A stretch of DNA of 64,000 nt, from the NCBI RefSeq assembly GCF_001687625.2, contig NZ_CP016538.2:3068501-3132500 (forward strand). The letters are read 5' to 3'. Under the pieces are notes generated by a model. It made no database searches, was not told the origin of the DNA, and worked only from the letters and a program-made list of their open reading frames with translations. Made by a program: the position numbers and the translations under genes. Origin of the DNA: Planococcus maritimus (GTDB taxonomy: Bacteria > Bacillota > Bacilli > Bacillales_A > Planococcaceae). Positions 35,602 to 44,125 of the stretch are shown piece after piece (position 1 is the first letter of the stretch; each line of letters starts with the position of its first letter).

Positions 35602-36588
35602 TTAACACTTAACGATGGTTCTTCCTAAATGCTGCCCGTTCTTGATGGCTTCAATCGTTTCCGGTACTTCTTCAAGCGACACTTCATCGGTCAAGGTCGT
35701 TTGGGTGATATTCCAGTCCGTCGCCATCTTGTCCCAAATAGCTCCACGTTTTTCGATCGGCACATTGACCGAATCGATGCCGAGGAGATTAACGCCTCTC
35801 AAGATGAATGGCAAGACGGTCGCTGATATTTGGAGGCCGGCCGCGTTGCCGCACATGCTCATGCTGCCGTCGTAAGAAATTTGCGGAATGAGGGTTGATG
35901 CCACGTCTCCACCGACAGTGTCCAGGACATAGTCGAATTTCGGCTTATTCAATGGCTTTTTCAGTTCGCCCAGGTCATCCGGGAAAATGGTTTGTGTCGC
36001 TCCGAGCGATTTTGCTACTTCCACTTGATGTTCTTTGCGCACCAATGCGGTGATATTCGTGTAGCCAATTTTCGACAGGATCTGCAACGCGACACTGCCG
36101 ACACCGCCCGTAGCCCCTGTCACCAATAATTGCGGATTGTTGTCAGGATTCATGCCGTTTTGCTCAAGTGCCTGGATGGATAATGCCGCTGTAAATCCAG
36201 CCGTTCCAAAAACCATGGCCTCTTTTAAGCTCAATCCGTTCGGCAATGGGACGATCCAGTCAGCTGGCACGCGCGCATACTCCGAAAATCCACCGGTATG
36301 GCTCATGCCCATTTCAAATCCTGTGACGATCACTTCCTGGCCTTCGTGAAAGCGTTCATCCCCTGTATGTACGACCGTTCCGCTGAAATCGATGCCTGGG
36401 ATCATCGGATAGTTGCGGATAACGCCTGCATTTTTCTGCACCGCAAGCATGTCTTTGTAGTTGATCGACGAATAGGCGACTTTAACTAACACGTCCCCTT
36501 CGGATAGCTGCTCTTCACCCACTTGTTCTGCTCCGAATACGATTTCTTCTTCCTGTTCTTTTACAACAATCGCTTTAAATGCATCCAT
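35602..36588 (-). CDS. YhdH/YhfP-family quinone oxidoreductase (acrylyl-CoA reductase AcuI-like)
   Basis: 328 residues, zinc-free medium-chain dehydrogenase. Seen: SSINYKDMLAVQKNAGVIRNYP, the family's N-terminal fingerprint; IPGIDFSGTV; NADP-binding TGATGGVGSVALQIL; CGNAAGLQISATVLPFILRGVNLLGIDSV, typical of the YhdH/YhfP/AcuI subgroup. Reduces quinones or acrylyl-type double bonds with NADPH. Divergent from a MarR regulator, separated by 106 bp, which suggests control by that protein in response to electrophiles. Confidence 0.9.
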   Translation of the reverse strand: MDAFKAIVVKEQEEEIVFGAEQVGEEQLSEGDVLVKVAYSSINYKDMLAVQKNAGVIRNYPMIPGIDFSGTVVHTGDERFHEGQEVIVTGFEMGMSHTGGFSEYARVPADWIVPLPNGLSLKEAMVFGTAGFTAALSIQALEQNGMNPDNNPQLLVTGATGGVGSVALQILSKIGYTNITALVRKEHQVEVAKSLGATQTIFPDDLGELKKPLNKPKFDYVLDTVGGDVASTLIPQISYDGSMSMCGNAAGLQISATVLPFILRGVNLLGIDSVNVPIEKRGAIWDKMATDWNITQTTLTDEVSLEEVPETIEAIKNGQHLGRTIVKC

Positions 36589-36637
36589 TGTGATTCCTCC
36601 TCATGTTTTTTCAACAAAATAGTTCGTTCACAAAATT

Positions 36638-36652
36638 GTTTTCACACAAAAC
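36638..36652. promoter_or_regulatory. Possible MarR operator
   Basis: GTTTT-CACAC-AAAAC inverted repeat, overlapping a TTCACAAAA/TTCACACAAAA direct repeat, in the middle of the gap between the divergent oxidoreductase and MarR genes. Confidence 0.4.
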
Positions 36653-36694
36653 CTAACATGATATGATGGACATTGTCAATTTGGAGGAGATTTT

Positions 36695-37114
36695 ATGGAA
36701 TTAACTGAATGTGTCAATTACTTATTAAGTGTTAGTCAAAATAAAGTATTCAAGCATTTCAGCGGCTTATTGGAACAATTCGGATTGACTCCGGCCCAAT
36801 ACGGCGTGTTGAACTGCTTATGGAGAGAAGGGCAATTATCGCCTAAGCAAATTGCGGAATCCATGCATCTTGAAGCCACTACTGTGTCCGGCGTCCTGGA
36901 CAAGATGCAAAAAGCCGGCTTTGTCGAACGTTCAATTGACCCGGGCAACCGGCGCAATGTGTGGGTCGTGGCCACGCCGAAAGCCATCAGCATCCGAGAA
37001 CAAGTCGAGTCTGCGACAGCACAGATGAATCAAGCTGCCCTTCAAAACGTGTCTCCGAGCGACCGGGCTGCCTTGCTCAGAGGGTTAACTGCCATCGTTG
37101 AGACAGAATTATAA
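36695..37114 (+). CDS. MarR-family transcriptional regulator
   Basis: 139 residues. Winged HTH: LTPAQYGVLNCLWREGQLSPKQIAESMHLEATTVSGVLDKMQKAGFVER (about 31-80), then DPGNRRNVWVVATPKA wing. Cys residues at about 7 and 41 could be redox-active, but this is not the OhrR arrangement. Start ATG after TTTGGAGGAG. Divergent from the quinone oxidoreductase, its likely target. Confidence 0.9.
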   Translation: MELTECVNYLLSVSQNKVFKHFSGLLEQFGLTPAQYGVLNCLWREGQLSPKQIAESMHLEATTVSGVLDKMQKAGFVERSIDPGNRRNVWVVATPKAISIREQVESATAQMNQAALQNVSPSDRAALLRGLTAIVETEL

Positions 37115-37121
37115 GTCAAAT

Positions 37122-37149
37122 TTGACTTCTTTTTCATACGGGTTATAAT
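37122..37149 (+). promoter_or_regulatory. SigA promoter of T-box-tyrS
   Basis: TTGACT (37122-37127), 16-nt spacer, TATAAT (37144-37149), directly after the MarR stop codon. Transcription should begin near 37156. Confidence 0.8.
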
Positions 37150-37159
37150 GGAAAACAAT

Positions 37160-37467
37160 ATCTGCATAACGAATGTTCGCCCAATCTTGGCGTATAAGAA
37201 CAAAAGCGATGATAAGAACGAGTACTTGTGACTGAAGCATACAGAAAGCGGCCGGTTGATGAGAGGCGCATGCGGTGTCCAGGGAAATACCTCTTTGAGC
37301 TGTGTACCGAACCTTTAGTAGGCTACACCGGAGTTGCATCCGTAATCCATGCAGGAGTATCGCTTCGGCCGTACTTTCCAAGGGAAGCTGTGCGAGCAGT
37401 TTCCAAACTAAGGTGGTAACACGCATATCCGCGTCCTTTAGGGTTTTTCCCTAGAGGGCGCTTTTTT
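37160..37467 (+). promoter_or_regulatory. T-box riboswitch (tyrosine) with terminator
   Basis: Leader between promoter and tyrS. Stem I contains a CAGAAAGC/GATGAGAGG kink-turn-like region. The probable specifier is UAC (37324-37326) followed by A, within GGCUACACCGGAG, fitting tRNA-Tyr. The conserved T-box sequence AAGGTGGTAACACG is at 37410-37423. The terminator stem GCGTCC...GGGCGC (37431-37461) is followed by TTTTTT. Uncharged tRNA-Tyr would favour the antiterminator and allow tyrS expression. Confidence 0.92.
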
Positions 37468-37520
37468 GTATTCTGATCGTTTTTGCGATATGGCCCATTC
37501 CAAGACAAGGAGATGTTAGC

Positions 37521-38735
37521 ATGCGACTCACACCCGCTGAACAATTGAAAATCATCGAAAAAGGAGCCGCCGAAATCATCGACGAGGGCGAATTGCTCCA
37601 AAAACTTGAACGTTCATACAACGAACAGCGCCCGCTGACGATCAAGCTAGGGCTAGACCCATCGGCACCAGATATCCACCTTGGCCATGCCGTTGTTTTG
37701 CGCAAAATCAAGCAATTGCAAGACCTCGGCCACCAGGCGGTCATTCTGATCGGCGACTTTACAGGGCGCATCGGCGACCCTTCCGGCAAAGCCAAAGGAC
37801 GGACTGCGCTCAGTGATGAAGCGGTACGGGAGAATGCGGAAACTTACTACGAACAAATTTTCAAAGTGCTCGACAAAACGAAAACAACGGTGCGCTTTAA
37901 TAGCGAATGGCTGTCGAAGCTGAATTTCGAGGAAGTCTTGAAGCTTGCCGCAAGCACCTCGGTCGCGCGCATGCTCGAGCGAGACGATTTCCAGAGCCGC
38001 TACCAAAATCAGTCGCCAATCGGCCTGCACGAATTTTTCTATCCGCTCATGCAAGCCTACGATTCCGTTGAAATAGGGGCCGATATTGAAATCGGCGGCA
38101 CCGATCAAACCTTCAATATTTTGATGGGCCGCACGCTTCAAAAGCATATGGGGCTGGAAAAACAAGTCGCCATCTTCATGCCGATTATCGAAGGGCTCGA
38201 CGGCGTGGAAAAAATGAGCAAGAGCCTTGGCAATTACATCGGCGTCAGCGAGGCGCCTGAAGTCATGTTCAAAAAAGTCATGGAAATTCCGGATCCTCTA
38301 GTCTTCAAGTACTTCGAACTGACGACAGATGAGCATCCCTTAGCGATTGAATCCTTGCTCGACCGGCTCGAAGACGGTGAAAATCCGCGAAATATCAAAC
38401 TCGAACTCGCTGAAATCATCACGGGGCTTTACCACGGAGAAGAAGCGATGAAAAAAGCGAAACTTTACTTCGAGACAGCTTTCCAAAAACGCGAAATCCC
38501 AGAAAACATTCCGTCGCTCCTTGTGGAAACCGGCAACGAACGCATCGAAGACATCATCCCGCAATTAGTGGAACAGGAATTCGTCCGCAGTAAAAGCGAA
38601 TTTCTGCGTCTGATCGACCAAAACGGGATATCGTTTAACGGTGATAAACTGACACGCGAAGAACTCGGTACCGCCATCCAGAACGGCGATGTTCTACAGA
38701 TTGGCAAAAAACGCTTTTTGCGTTTTGAAAAATAA
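37521..38735 (+). CDS. tyrS: Tyrosyl-tRNA synthetase
   Basis: 404 residues, class I synthetase. HIGH motif as DIHLGHAVVL, tyrosine-site stretch IGGTDQTFNILMGR, KMSKS motif as EKMSKSLGNYI, and a C-terminal S4 RNA-binding domain (EFVRSKSEFLRLIDQNGISFNGDKL). Length and N-terminus fit the TyrZ-like (type 2) bacterial form rather than the 420-residue TyrS of Bacillus stearothermophilus. Controlled by the T-box leader. ATG after AGGAGATG. Confidence 0.95.
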   Translation: MRLTPAEQLKIIEKGAAEIIDEGELLQKLERSYNEQRPLTIKLGLDPSAPDIHLGHAVVLRKIKQLQDLGHQAVILIGDFTGRIGDPSGKAKGRTALSDEAVRENAETYYEQIFKVLDKTKTTVRFNSEWLSKLNFEEVLKLAASTSVARMLERDDFQSRYQNQSPIGLHEFFYPLMQAYDSVEIGADIEIGGTDQTFNILMGRTLQKHMGLEKQVAIFMPIIEGLDGVEKMSKSLGNYIGVSEAPEVMFKKVMEIPDPLVFKYFELTTDEHPLAIESLLDRLEDGENPRNIKLELAEIITGLYHGEEAMKKAKLYFETAFQKREIPENIPSLLVETGNERIEDIIPQLVEQEFVRSKSEFLRLIDQNGISFNGDKLTREELGTAIQNGDVLQIGKKRFLRFEK

Positions 38736-38786
38736 GGACAGAAAATGAGAGTGACCGAAAGGAAAGACTGATGTCCATTGCGACGG

Positions 38787-38942
38787 ACGCTTTCCGCGGG
38801 CCACAGGATGTGGGTCATGCAGCTGGCGCGACAGGACGTCGCGTTGCCAGCTGCCAGGGCACCATGTAATTTCGTTGCTCCCACATCTGCAATGCAGATG
38901 CGTCGCAAATAAATGAACTCAGTTCCACTTCGTTCATTTATT
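38787..38942. repeat. Intergenic element with three consecutive hairpins
   Basis: Core CGCTTTCCGCGGGC (38788-38801), then hairpin 1 CAGCTGGC-GCGAC-aggac-GTCGC...GCCAGCTG (38820-38853), hairpin 2 CATCTGC-aat-GCAGATG (38884-38900), hairpin 3 AATAAATGAAC...GTTCATTTATT (38908-38942). It shares its core (opposite strand) with the 13.4-kb repeat. It lies in the 345-bp gap after tyrS, with no reading frame I would accept. Confidence 0.6.
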
Positions 38943-39004
38943 CGCCGTCTCCATTTCCATCAGCTGTTGTGAAACTAAAAAATATAAGAAAGCCAGACTT
39001 AATT

Positions 39005-39041
39005 AAAACAGCCGGAGAAAAAGAATCTTTTTCTCCGGCTG
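39005..39041 (-). terminator. Terminator of the aldehyde dehydrogenase gene
   Basis: CAGCCGGAGAAAAAG/CTTTTTCTCCGGCTG stem with TTTTAATT on the minus strand. It may also stop tyrS transcripts. Confidence 0.88.
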
Positions 39042-39080
39042 CTTCATTTTATATACATATGTGACAAACCCTTGTTTGCT

Positions 39081-40523
39081 TTATTTTTTATACTGCATGT
39101 AAACGACTTGTGTTGCTAGGAAATCTTCCATGCCGTGTTTGCCATCTGCCCCGCCAAGGCCGGATTGGCGCATGCCGGCGTGATAGCCTTGCACTGCTTC
39201 GAAGTTTTCGCGGTTGACGTAAGTCTCGCCAAACTTCATTTCATTGACGACGCGCATTGCTTCGTTCAGGTCGTCTGTATAAACGGAAGAAGACAATCCG
39301 AATACCGTATCGTTGGCCATGTCAATCGCTTCTTCAATAGTGCTGAAGGTAGTCATTGGCAGCACCGGACCAAAAATCTCTTCACGCATAATATCAGAGT
39401 CGTGCGAGACGTTTGTCAAAATGGTCGGCTTGTAGAAGAAGCCGGCATTCTGATCTGCGCGCTCCCCGCCTGTTGCAACGGTCGCTCCGTTCGCTACAGC
39501 ATCTTTGACCATGCCTTCGACTGTCTCTAAGCGGTCCTGGCTAATCAACGGTCCCATCGTAACATCTTTGCTTTCTCTCGGATCGCCAAGTTTTGTCGCT
39601 TCGAATGCTTGAACCAGTTTTTGAGTGAATTCTTTCGCAACGCTTTCGTGGACATACAAGCGCTCGGCATTCGTGCACGCTTGCCCGCCGTTTGCGAGTC
39701 TTGATGTGGTGATGGCTTTTGCGGCCAGCTCCAAGTCGGCGTGTTGCGTGACGATAGCTGGGGCTTTACCACCAAGTTCGAGATTGACCTTGGTGATGTT
39801 TTGCGCTGCCGCTTCCATTACTTTCGTGCCAGCCGGCAAGCTGCCCGTCATGGTAATCATTTGGACCTTTTTGTGCGAGGCCAGCACGTTACCAATTTCA
39901 GAACCGGTGCCGGTCACGACATTGTAGACGCCTGCTGGAATTTCTTCCATTGCATCGACGAGTTTCGTGAATTCCATAGCAGTGTTCGGAGTTTGTTGGC
40001 TCGGCTTGATGACAATCGTGCAGCCTGTGACGAGCGCAGTCGCGACTTTCCTTGCCAAGATAAAGATCGGGAAATTCCAAGGAATGATGCCTGCTACGAC
40101 GCCAATTGGCTTTTTGTATACTAAGATGTTTTCATTCGGACGGTCGCTTGGGACGATCTCCCCTTCGATGCGTCGTGCCCACTCTGACATATAATGGAAA
40201 TAATCAATCGCGAGGTCGACTTCGCCACTCGCGAGTTCATAGTCTTTTCCTTGCTCTTCTTGCAATAAATCGATAAATTTGTCGCGATTTTCAGCAATTT
40301 TATCGCCCAGCTTACGGACGATTTTCCCGCGTTCGATGTTTGGCGTCAGTTCCCAAGCCTGCTGGGCCTGATGTGCTGCTTCTACTGCTTTGTTGACATC
40401 TTCTTCCGTGCCTTTTGGAATCTTGGAAATCACTTGTTCCGTTGCCGGATTGATAATGTCGATCCATTCGTCTCCAGTAGATGTTATATATTCGCCGTTC
40501 ACGTACATTTGGTGAGTTCGCAA
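39081..40523 (-). CDS. aldA: Aldehyde dehydrogenase, AldA (lactaldehyde/glycolaldehyde) type
   Basis: 480 residues. Catalytic Cys in ANGGQACTNAER, Glu in LELGGKAP, NAD-binding TMTGSLPAG, and the C-terminal FGETYVNRENFEAVQGYHAGMRQSG stretch, closely like Escherichia coli AldA. The MYVNGEYITSTGDEWIDIINPATEQVISKIP start is also AldA-like. Oxidises small hydroxy-aldehydes to acids with NAD. ATG 40523; GGAGGAG lies upstream. Stands alone with its own terminator. Confidence 0.88.
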   Translation of the reverse strand: MRTHQMYVNGEYITSTGDEWIDIINPATEQVISKIPKGTEEDVNKAVEAAHQAQQAWELTPNIERGKIVRKLGDKIAENRDKFIDLLQEEQGKDYELASGEVDLAIDYFHYMSEWARRIEGEIVPSDRPNENILVYKKPIGVVAGIIPWNFPIFILARKVATALVTGCTIVIKPSQQTPNTAMEFTKLVDAMEEIPAGVYNVVTGTGSEIGNVLASHKKVQMITMTGSLPAGTKVMEAAAQNITKVNLELGGKAPAIVTQHADLELAAKAITTSRLANGGQACTNAERLYVHESVAKEFTQKLVQAFEATKLGDPRESKDVTMGPLISQDRLETVEGMVKDAVANGATVATGGERADQNAGFFYKPTILTNVSHDSDIMREEIFGPVLPMTTFSTIEEAIDMANDTVFGLSSSVYTDDLNEAMRVVNEMKFGETYVNRENFEAVQGYHAGMRQSGLGGADGKHGMEDFLATQVVYMQYKK

Positions 40524-40616
40524 AAGATCTCCTCCTAATTTTTCTAATTAGTAGGTTTTTCCCTTTATGGTTACCGGTAAACTTGGCCTTCTGCACTAAG
40601 CTGCTTAGACACGGCG

Positions 40617-41306
40617 TCAGGTCTTTCCTAAAAATCGCGTTTCCACTGCTTCTTCATATCCTTTCCTTACACGGTAAGCCTTGGCATATGGGCGTGAACT
40701 GACAGCGTCGTGTAAGCCATCGCCAATAAAATGAAGCGCTACGCCGTCATCTGCGGCGAGCCCAGGCTTGATCTGCTCTTGCTGGAGCAGCCGCTGGAAC
40801 ACCGGGCGTCGGTCTACTTCCCCGTCGTAATGAGGGCAATTGCTGCCGGACAGAAGCCCTAGACAAGCCAATGGGTGAAGCTCTTCGCCATAAGAATCAG
40901 TCACGCCTTGTTCGAACCAGCAAATTGATCCCGCACTAATGCCTGCCAGGATGATTCCTTGATTCCAGGCTTTTTCGATAATCCGGTCCAAGCCCCACTC
41001 CCGCCACAGCGCAAGCAGATTTTTCGTATTGCCCCCGCCGACATACAGAATATCTTGTGATAACACAAACTCTTCGAGCGCCTGTGCGGGCGGCTTGAAC
41101 AACGATAGATGCGTCGGCTCACAGTTTTGCTGCTTGAAGAAATCGTAGAAGCGTGCGATATAGCTGTCCGCGTCCCCACTCGCCGTCGGGATAAAGCAGA
41201 TTTTCGGTGTTTTTTCCGGTGATTGTTCTAGTATGTATAAGTCGAGCAGGGGATTGTCTGGCTCCATCGAGAAGCCGCCGCCGCCGAGTGCGATAATTTG
41301 TTTCAT
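40617..41306 (-). CDS. Peptidase E (S51, aspartyl dipeptidase-like)
   Basis: 229 residues. Catalytic Ser in LAGISAGSICWF (GxSAG nucleophile elbow); DILYVGGGNTKNLLALW and PHYDGEVDRRPVF match family S51 (YgaJ-like), with the His-containing LADDGVALHFIGD region. Class-I-glutamine-amidotransferase-like fold. Cytoplasmic; cleaves Asp-X dipeptides or related. Start ATG 41306 seven bases after AGGAGG. Confidence 0.88.
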   Translation of the reverse strand: MKQIIALGGGGFSMEPDNPLLDLYILEQSPEKTPKICFIPTASGDADSYIARFYDFFKQQNCEPTHLSLFKPPAQALEEFVLSQDILYVGGGNTKNLLALWREWGLDRIIEKAWNQGIILAGISAGSICWFEQGVTDSYGEELHPLACLGLLSGSNCPHYDGEVDRRPVFQRLLQQEQIKPGLAADDGVALHFIGDGLHDAVSSRPYAKAYRVRKGYEEAVETRFLGKT

Positions 41307-41334
41307 TAGGTTTCCTCCTGGCATTTGTAGGTGT

Positions 41335-41466
41335 CTAGTTTTCTTCATTCAAGCGCTGTAGTTCTCCTGCCACTTCCTTCGGTTTTACTCGGATAGTTTG
41401 CAAATCTTCCAGCCTGACCCATACGCCCTTCTTCAATGAGTACGACCGACCCTCTACTCCCCATAC
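41335..41466 (-). CDS. Possible small ORF or gene remnant, no standard start codon
   Basis: A frame ending at TAG 41335-41337 reads GRSYSLKKGVWVRLEDLQTI then RVKPKEVAGELQRLNEEN, a composition that looks protein-like. It lies 28 bp before the peptidase E start, an operon-like distance. No ATG or GTG precedes it in frame; a TTG inside the stretch is the only usual candidate, and its ribosome binding site is poor. It could be the tail of a decayed gene. Not recognised. Confidence 0.25.
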   Translation of the reverse strand, partial: VWGVEGRSYSLKKGVWVRLEDLQTIRVKPKEVAGELQRLNEEN

Positions 41467-41696
41467 AATTCTTTCTCTTTTTGTTTGCTTAACCGAATGT
41501 AGTATGGAAACAACACGATCAGCAACAGCCCAATCGTCCCGCTCATATACCCGAGACCCATTAAAAACCCGCCATTCTCAAACGACACATATTGTCGTTC
41601 ACCACAAGTCGCACAGGTTTTGCCGTCCTTTGCCATGCCTAGTTTCCAGACGTCTTTCGCTTTCCATTTGGTTCCACAATTTGTGCAATGCGCCAT
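41454..41696 (-). CDS. CXXC-20-CXXC zinc-ribbon membrane protein
   Basis: 80 residues. N-terminal zinc ribbon CTNC-x20-CATC, exactly the CXXC-20-CXXC spacing of a known small Bacillales family, followed by one or two transmembrane helices (FLMGLGYMSGTIGLLLIVLF) and a basic tail. ATG 41696 is preferred over GTG 41705 because of the distance to AGGAAGG. Function unknown in the family. Confidence 0.8.
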   Translation of the reverse strand: MAHCTNCGTKWKAKDVWKLGMAKDGKTCATCGERQYVSFENGGFLMGLGYMSGTIGLLLIVLFPYYIRLSKQKEKELYGE

Positions 41697-41831
41697 ACGT
41701 TTCACCCTTCCTTCATTTGCTTTCTTTTATTAAATCATAAAGCCTTCACTTGTCTTGTGCTTCTCAATGCCTTTGATTATGTTACGCTCGTTTCCGGTAA
41801 TGGTTTCACAATCACCTCAGAAATCCCCACT

Positions 41832-41863
41832 AAAAAGCCACCAGAAATTTCCTGGCGGCTTTT
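41832..41863 (-). terminator. Terminator of the zinc-starvation operon
   Basis: AAAAGCCGCCAG/CTGGTGGCTTTT-type stem followed by T on the minus strand, just below the last gene of the cobW-rpmG-rpsN operon. Confidence 0.85.
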
Positions 41864-41880
41864 GTGCATAGTAATGAAAT

Positions 41881-42234
41881 TTATTCACTGATAAACAAAA
41901 ACACTTGCTTGTCTTCCTGTCCTGCTTCTCTGGCAAAACGGTCGGTATAATCCAACCATTTCGCGCGTTCTTGGCGGGCTTCGATTTTGTCGCCGAGTTC
42001 CGCTTCGATGTGTTGCATCATAACGGAGACTTCTTTAAACGAACGATTAAAACGGTAGGCCGCCTGTTCAAACGGCGAGTGGAGGACTAGCAACTGGCGA
42101 AACTCTTCGACCGTCGCCGCTTGTTCAGCCAGCTCATCTTCCAGCTCGGTGATAAAGCGGTACAATTGTCGCTGCTCTTCTCCTAGTTTCGCTACTTCGC
42201 TTTTTAATAAATAGGCAATCATTCCGTCGTTCAT
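41881..42234 (-). CDS. Unknown 117-residue protein of the Zur operon
   Basis: Mostly helical and charged, with no Cys, signal peptide or membrane segment. A stretch FEQAAYRFNRSFKEVSVMMQHIEAE resembles a helix-turn-helix but is not assignable. Start ATG 42234 eight bases after AGAGGGG; a GTG at 42243 is the alternative. Its start lies only 24 bp below the S14 paralogue stop, and a terminator follows, so it is the last gene of the Zur-controlled operon. I do not recognise the family. Co-regulation suggests a role in the response to zinc limitation. Confidence 0.7.
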   Translation of the reverse strand: MNDGMIAYLLKSEVAKLGEEQRQLYRFITELEDELAEQAATVEEFRQLLVLHSPFEQAAYRFNRSFKEVSVMMQHIEAELGDKIEARQERAKWLDYTDRFAREAGQEDKQVFLFISE

Positions 42235-42258
42235 TGCCTCCACCCCTCTTTCACGATA

Positions 42259-42528
42259 TTACCAGCTTGATTTTTTGACGCCGGGAATCTGCCCTTTATG
42301 TGCAAGGTCGCGGAATGCGATGCGGGACATGCCGAATTTGCGCATGAAGCCACGCGGGCGTCCAGTTACTTCACAGCGGTTTTTCAAGCGGGTCGGCGAC
42401 GAGTCTTTTGGCAGTTTCGCCAATGCTTCGCGATCGCCTTGCGCTTTCAGTTCTTTGCGGAGTTCCGCATAGCGCGCCACCATTTCACGTTGTTTTTTAT
42501 CGCGTGCGACTTTTGATTTCTTGGCCAT
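42259..42528 (-). CDS. rpsN: 30S ribosomal protein S14, zinc-independent paralogue
   Basis: 89 residues, the long C-minus form: [41 protein letters not shown], where only one Cys remains and the CxxC...CxxC zinc site of the 61-residue form is absent. Under zinc starvation this form replaces the zinc-containing S14 and frees zinc (established for Bacillus YhzA). Third gene of the operon after cobW and rpmG, under the Zur box. Confidence 0.95.
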   Translation of the reverse strand: MAKKSKVARDKKQREMVARYAELRKELKAQGDREALAKLPKDSSPTRLKNRCEVTGRPRGFMRKFGMSRIAFRDLAHKGQIPGVKKSSW

Positions 42529-42567
42529 CGATAGGCTCCTCTCTATTATGCAATAATTTTCGGTAGA

Positions 42568-42717
42568 TTACTTTGTTTCGCGGTGCAAAGTCACTTTTTT
42601 CAAGCGCGGGCAATACTTCTTCAATTCGATGCGCTCCGGGTTATTGCGCTTGTTTTTCGTCGTCGAATAATTGCGGTCGCCTGTTTCGGTGCAGGCCAGT
42701 GTAATGTTCACTCTCAT
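42568..42717 (-). CDS. rpmG: 50S ribosomal protein L33, zinc-independent paralogue
   Basis: 49 residues: starts [19 protein letters not shown] and continues [20 protein letters not shown]. Only single Cys residues at about 9 and 36 remain, so the two CxxC zinc pairs are missing (C-minus form). Lies 16 bp below the cobW stop and 39 bp above rpsN. Part of the zinc-sparing ribosome response. Confidence 0.93.
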   Translation of the reverse strand: MRVNITLACTETGDRNYSTTKNKRNNPERIELKKYCPRLKKVTLHRETK

Positions 42718-42733
42718 ATTAAGTTCCTCCTCA

Positions 42734-43852
42734 TTAATGAATAGTTGATGTAGCCGGCAGTGGATCGTTAAATCGGCTCCAATCCTCAGTCAGCTCTGAT
42801 TCTGTCAGCAAGCAGTCATTTAAAGACCGCACCATTTCCTGTTGGTTCATCCTAATGCCGATTAATACAAGCTCAGTCATTTTCACGCCATAAGTTTCGT
42901 CCCACGCGCCTGCCGTCTCCAAACTTGCAGCAGGACCTGCCTGCGACAACAAAGTAGCCGTCTCGTCACGTGTGGCGATGCGCAAAAAACCTTTGGCACG
43001 GACGATTTCCACCGGCCAGTCCATGATCCAGTCAAACAAGCGCTCCGGATGGAACGGGGTTTTGCTTCGGTAAACGAACGAAGCGATGCCGTATTCTTCC
43101 GTTTCTGGTACATGTTCTTCGTTCAGCTCTTTGATCCAGCCCGCACCTTGGCTCGCCTGGTCAAAATCAAAACGTCCCGTGTTGAACACTTCATGAAGCG
43201 GCACCTGTGAACGCTCCGTGCGCAAGATGTTCGCTGACGGATTCAAAGCGCGCAGCACGCCATGGAGTTCTTCTGCTTTTTCTGTTGTCAGCTGGTCCGT
43301 TTTGTTTAATAAAATGACGTCTGCAAATTCGATCTGGTCAATCAGCAAATCAGCAATTTCCCGTTCATCAGATTCTGTCGCGCCTTCTTTTCGGTCGAGC
43401 AAAGTTTCACCGGAAGCGAAATCACGCCAGAAGCCATGCCCGTCCACGACCGTCACCATCGTGTCGAGGCGGCACATAGCAGACAGGTCCACCCCAATCA
43501 TTTCGTCCATATAGCTGAAGGTCTGTGCGACCGGGAGCGGTTCACTGATGCCGGACGATTCGATGACGATATAATCAATCTCGCCTTGCTTCACCAATTT
43601 TTCGACTTCAACGATCAAGTCTTCACGCAAGGTGCAGCAAATGCAGCCATTTTGCATTTCGACCAGTTTTTCGTCTGTGCGAGAAAAGCCGCCGTTTTGG
43701 ACGAGCGCACTGTCGATATTTACTTCGCTCATGTCGTTGACGATGACTGCGACTTTCATTCCATCTCGATTCGATAGAATATGATTCAATAACGTCGTCT
43801 TGCCTGCGCCCAAATATCCGCTCAAGACAGTAATGGGGATGCGCTTATCCAT
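42734..43852 (-). CDS. CobW/COG0523-family zinc metallochaperone GTPase (ZagA/YciC-like)
   Basis: 372 residues. Walker [10 protein letters not shown], metal-binding motif GCICC with following TLRED, switch region [16 protein letters not shown]-specificity NKTD, and the CobW C-terminal domain ([23 protein letters not shown]). COG0523 proteins behind Zur boxes deliver zinc to essential enzymes during starvation. The start ATG 43852 has AAGGGAG nine bases upstream. First gene of the operon cobW-rpmG-rpsN-unknown. Confidence 0.93.
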   Translation of the reverse strand: MDKRIPITVLSGYLGAGKTTLLNHILSNRDGMKVAVIVNDMSEVNIDSALVQNGGFSRTDEKLVEMQNGCICCTLREDLIVEVEKLVKQGEIDYIVIESSGISEPLPVAQTFSYMDEMIGVDLSAMCRLDTMVTVVDGHGFWRDFASGETLLDRKEGATESDEREIADLLIDQIEFADVILLNKTDQLTTEKAEELHGVLRALNPSANILRTERSQVPLHEVFNTGRFDFDQASQGAGWIKELNEEHVPETEEYGIASFVYRSKTPFHPERLFDWIMDWPVEIVRAKGFLRIATRDETATLLSQAGPAASLETAGAWDETYGVKMTELVLIGIRMNQQEMVRSLNDCLLTESELTEDWSRFNDPLPATSTIH

Positions 43853-43883
43853 CTTATCTAACTCCCTTATGATCTCAATCAAC

Positions 43884-43904
43884 AAATCGTAACGATTACG
43901 TTTT
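43884..43904 (-). promoter_or_regulatory. Zur box of the cobW operon
   Basis: AAATCGTAACGATTACGTTTT. Fits the Bacillus Zur consensus TCGTAAT-N-ATTACGA with two mismatches in the 7-1-7 core. 32 bp before the cobW start. Confidence 0.85.
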
Positions 43905-44036
43905 ATATATTAAAGCGCTTCTTTCATTTGTGCAAGTATTTTTTCAGCAGAATCTTCATTCTGCTTTTTCTAGCTGAGGCCACTTCTACCGAAATCACTT
44001 GTCATTTCCTCTTCCAGCATGTATATTGTCTACAAC

Positions 44037-44058
44037 AAATCGTAATAGTTACTATTTA
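44037..44058 (+). promoter_or_regulatory. Zur box of the divergent flavoprotein gene
   Basis: AAATCGTAATAGTTACTATTT. The left half matches TCGTAAT exactly, the right half GTTACTA at five of seven. It lies 68 bp upstream of the flavoprotein ATG. Confidence 0.72.
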
Positions 44059-44125
44059 AAAATCAACTGAAGACAATTTTTATGACAAGACTCAGCTTAT
44101 TATATGTTGAGCGGTTGGGAGAGAC

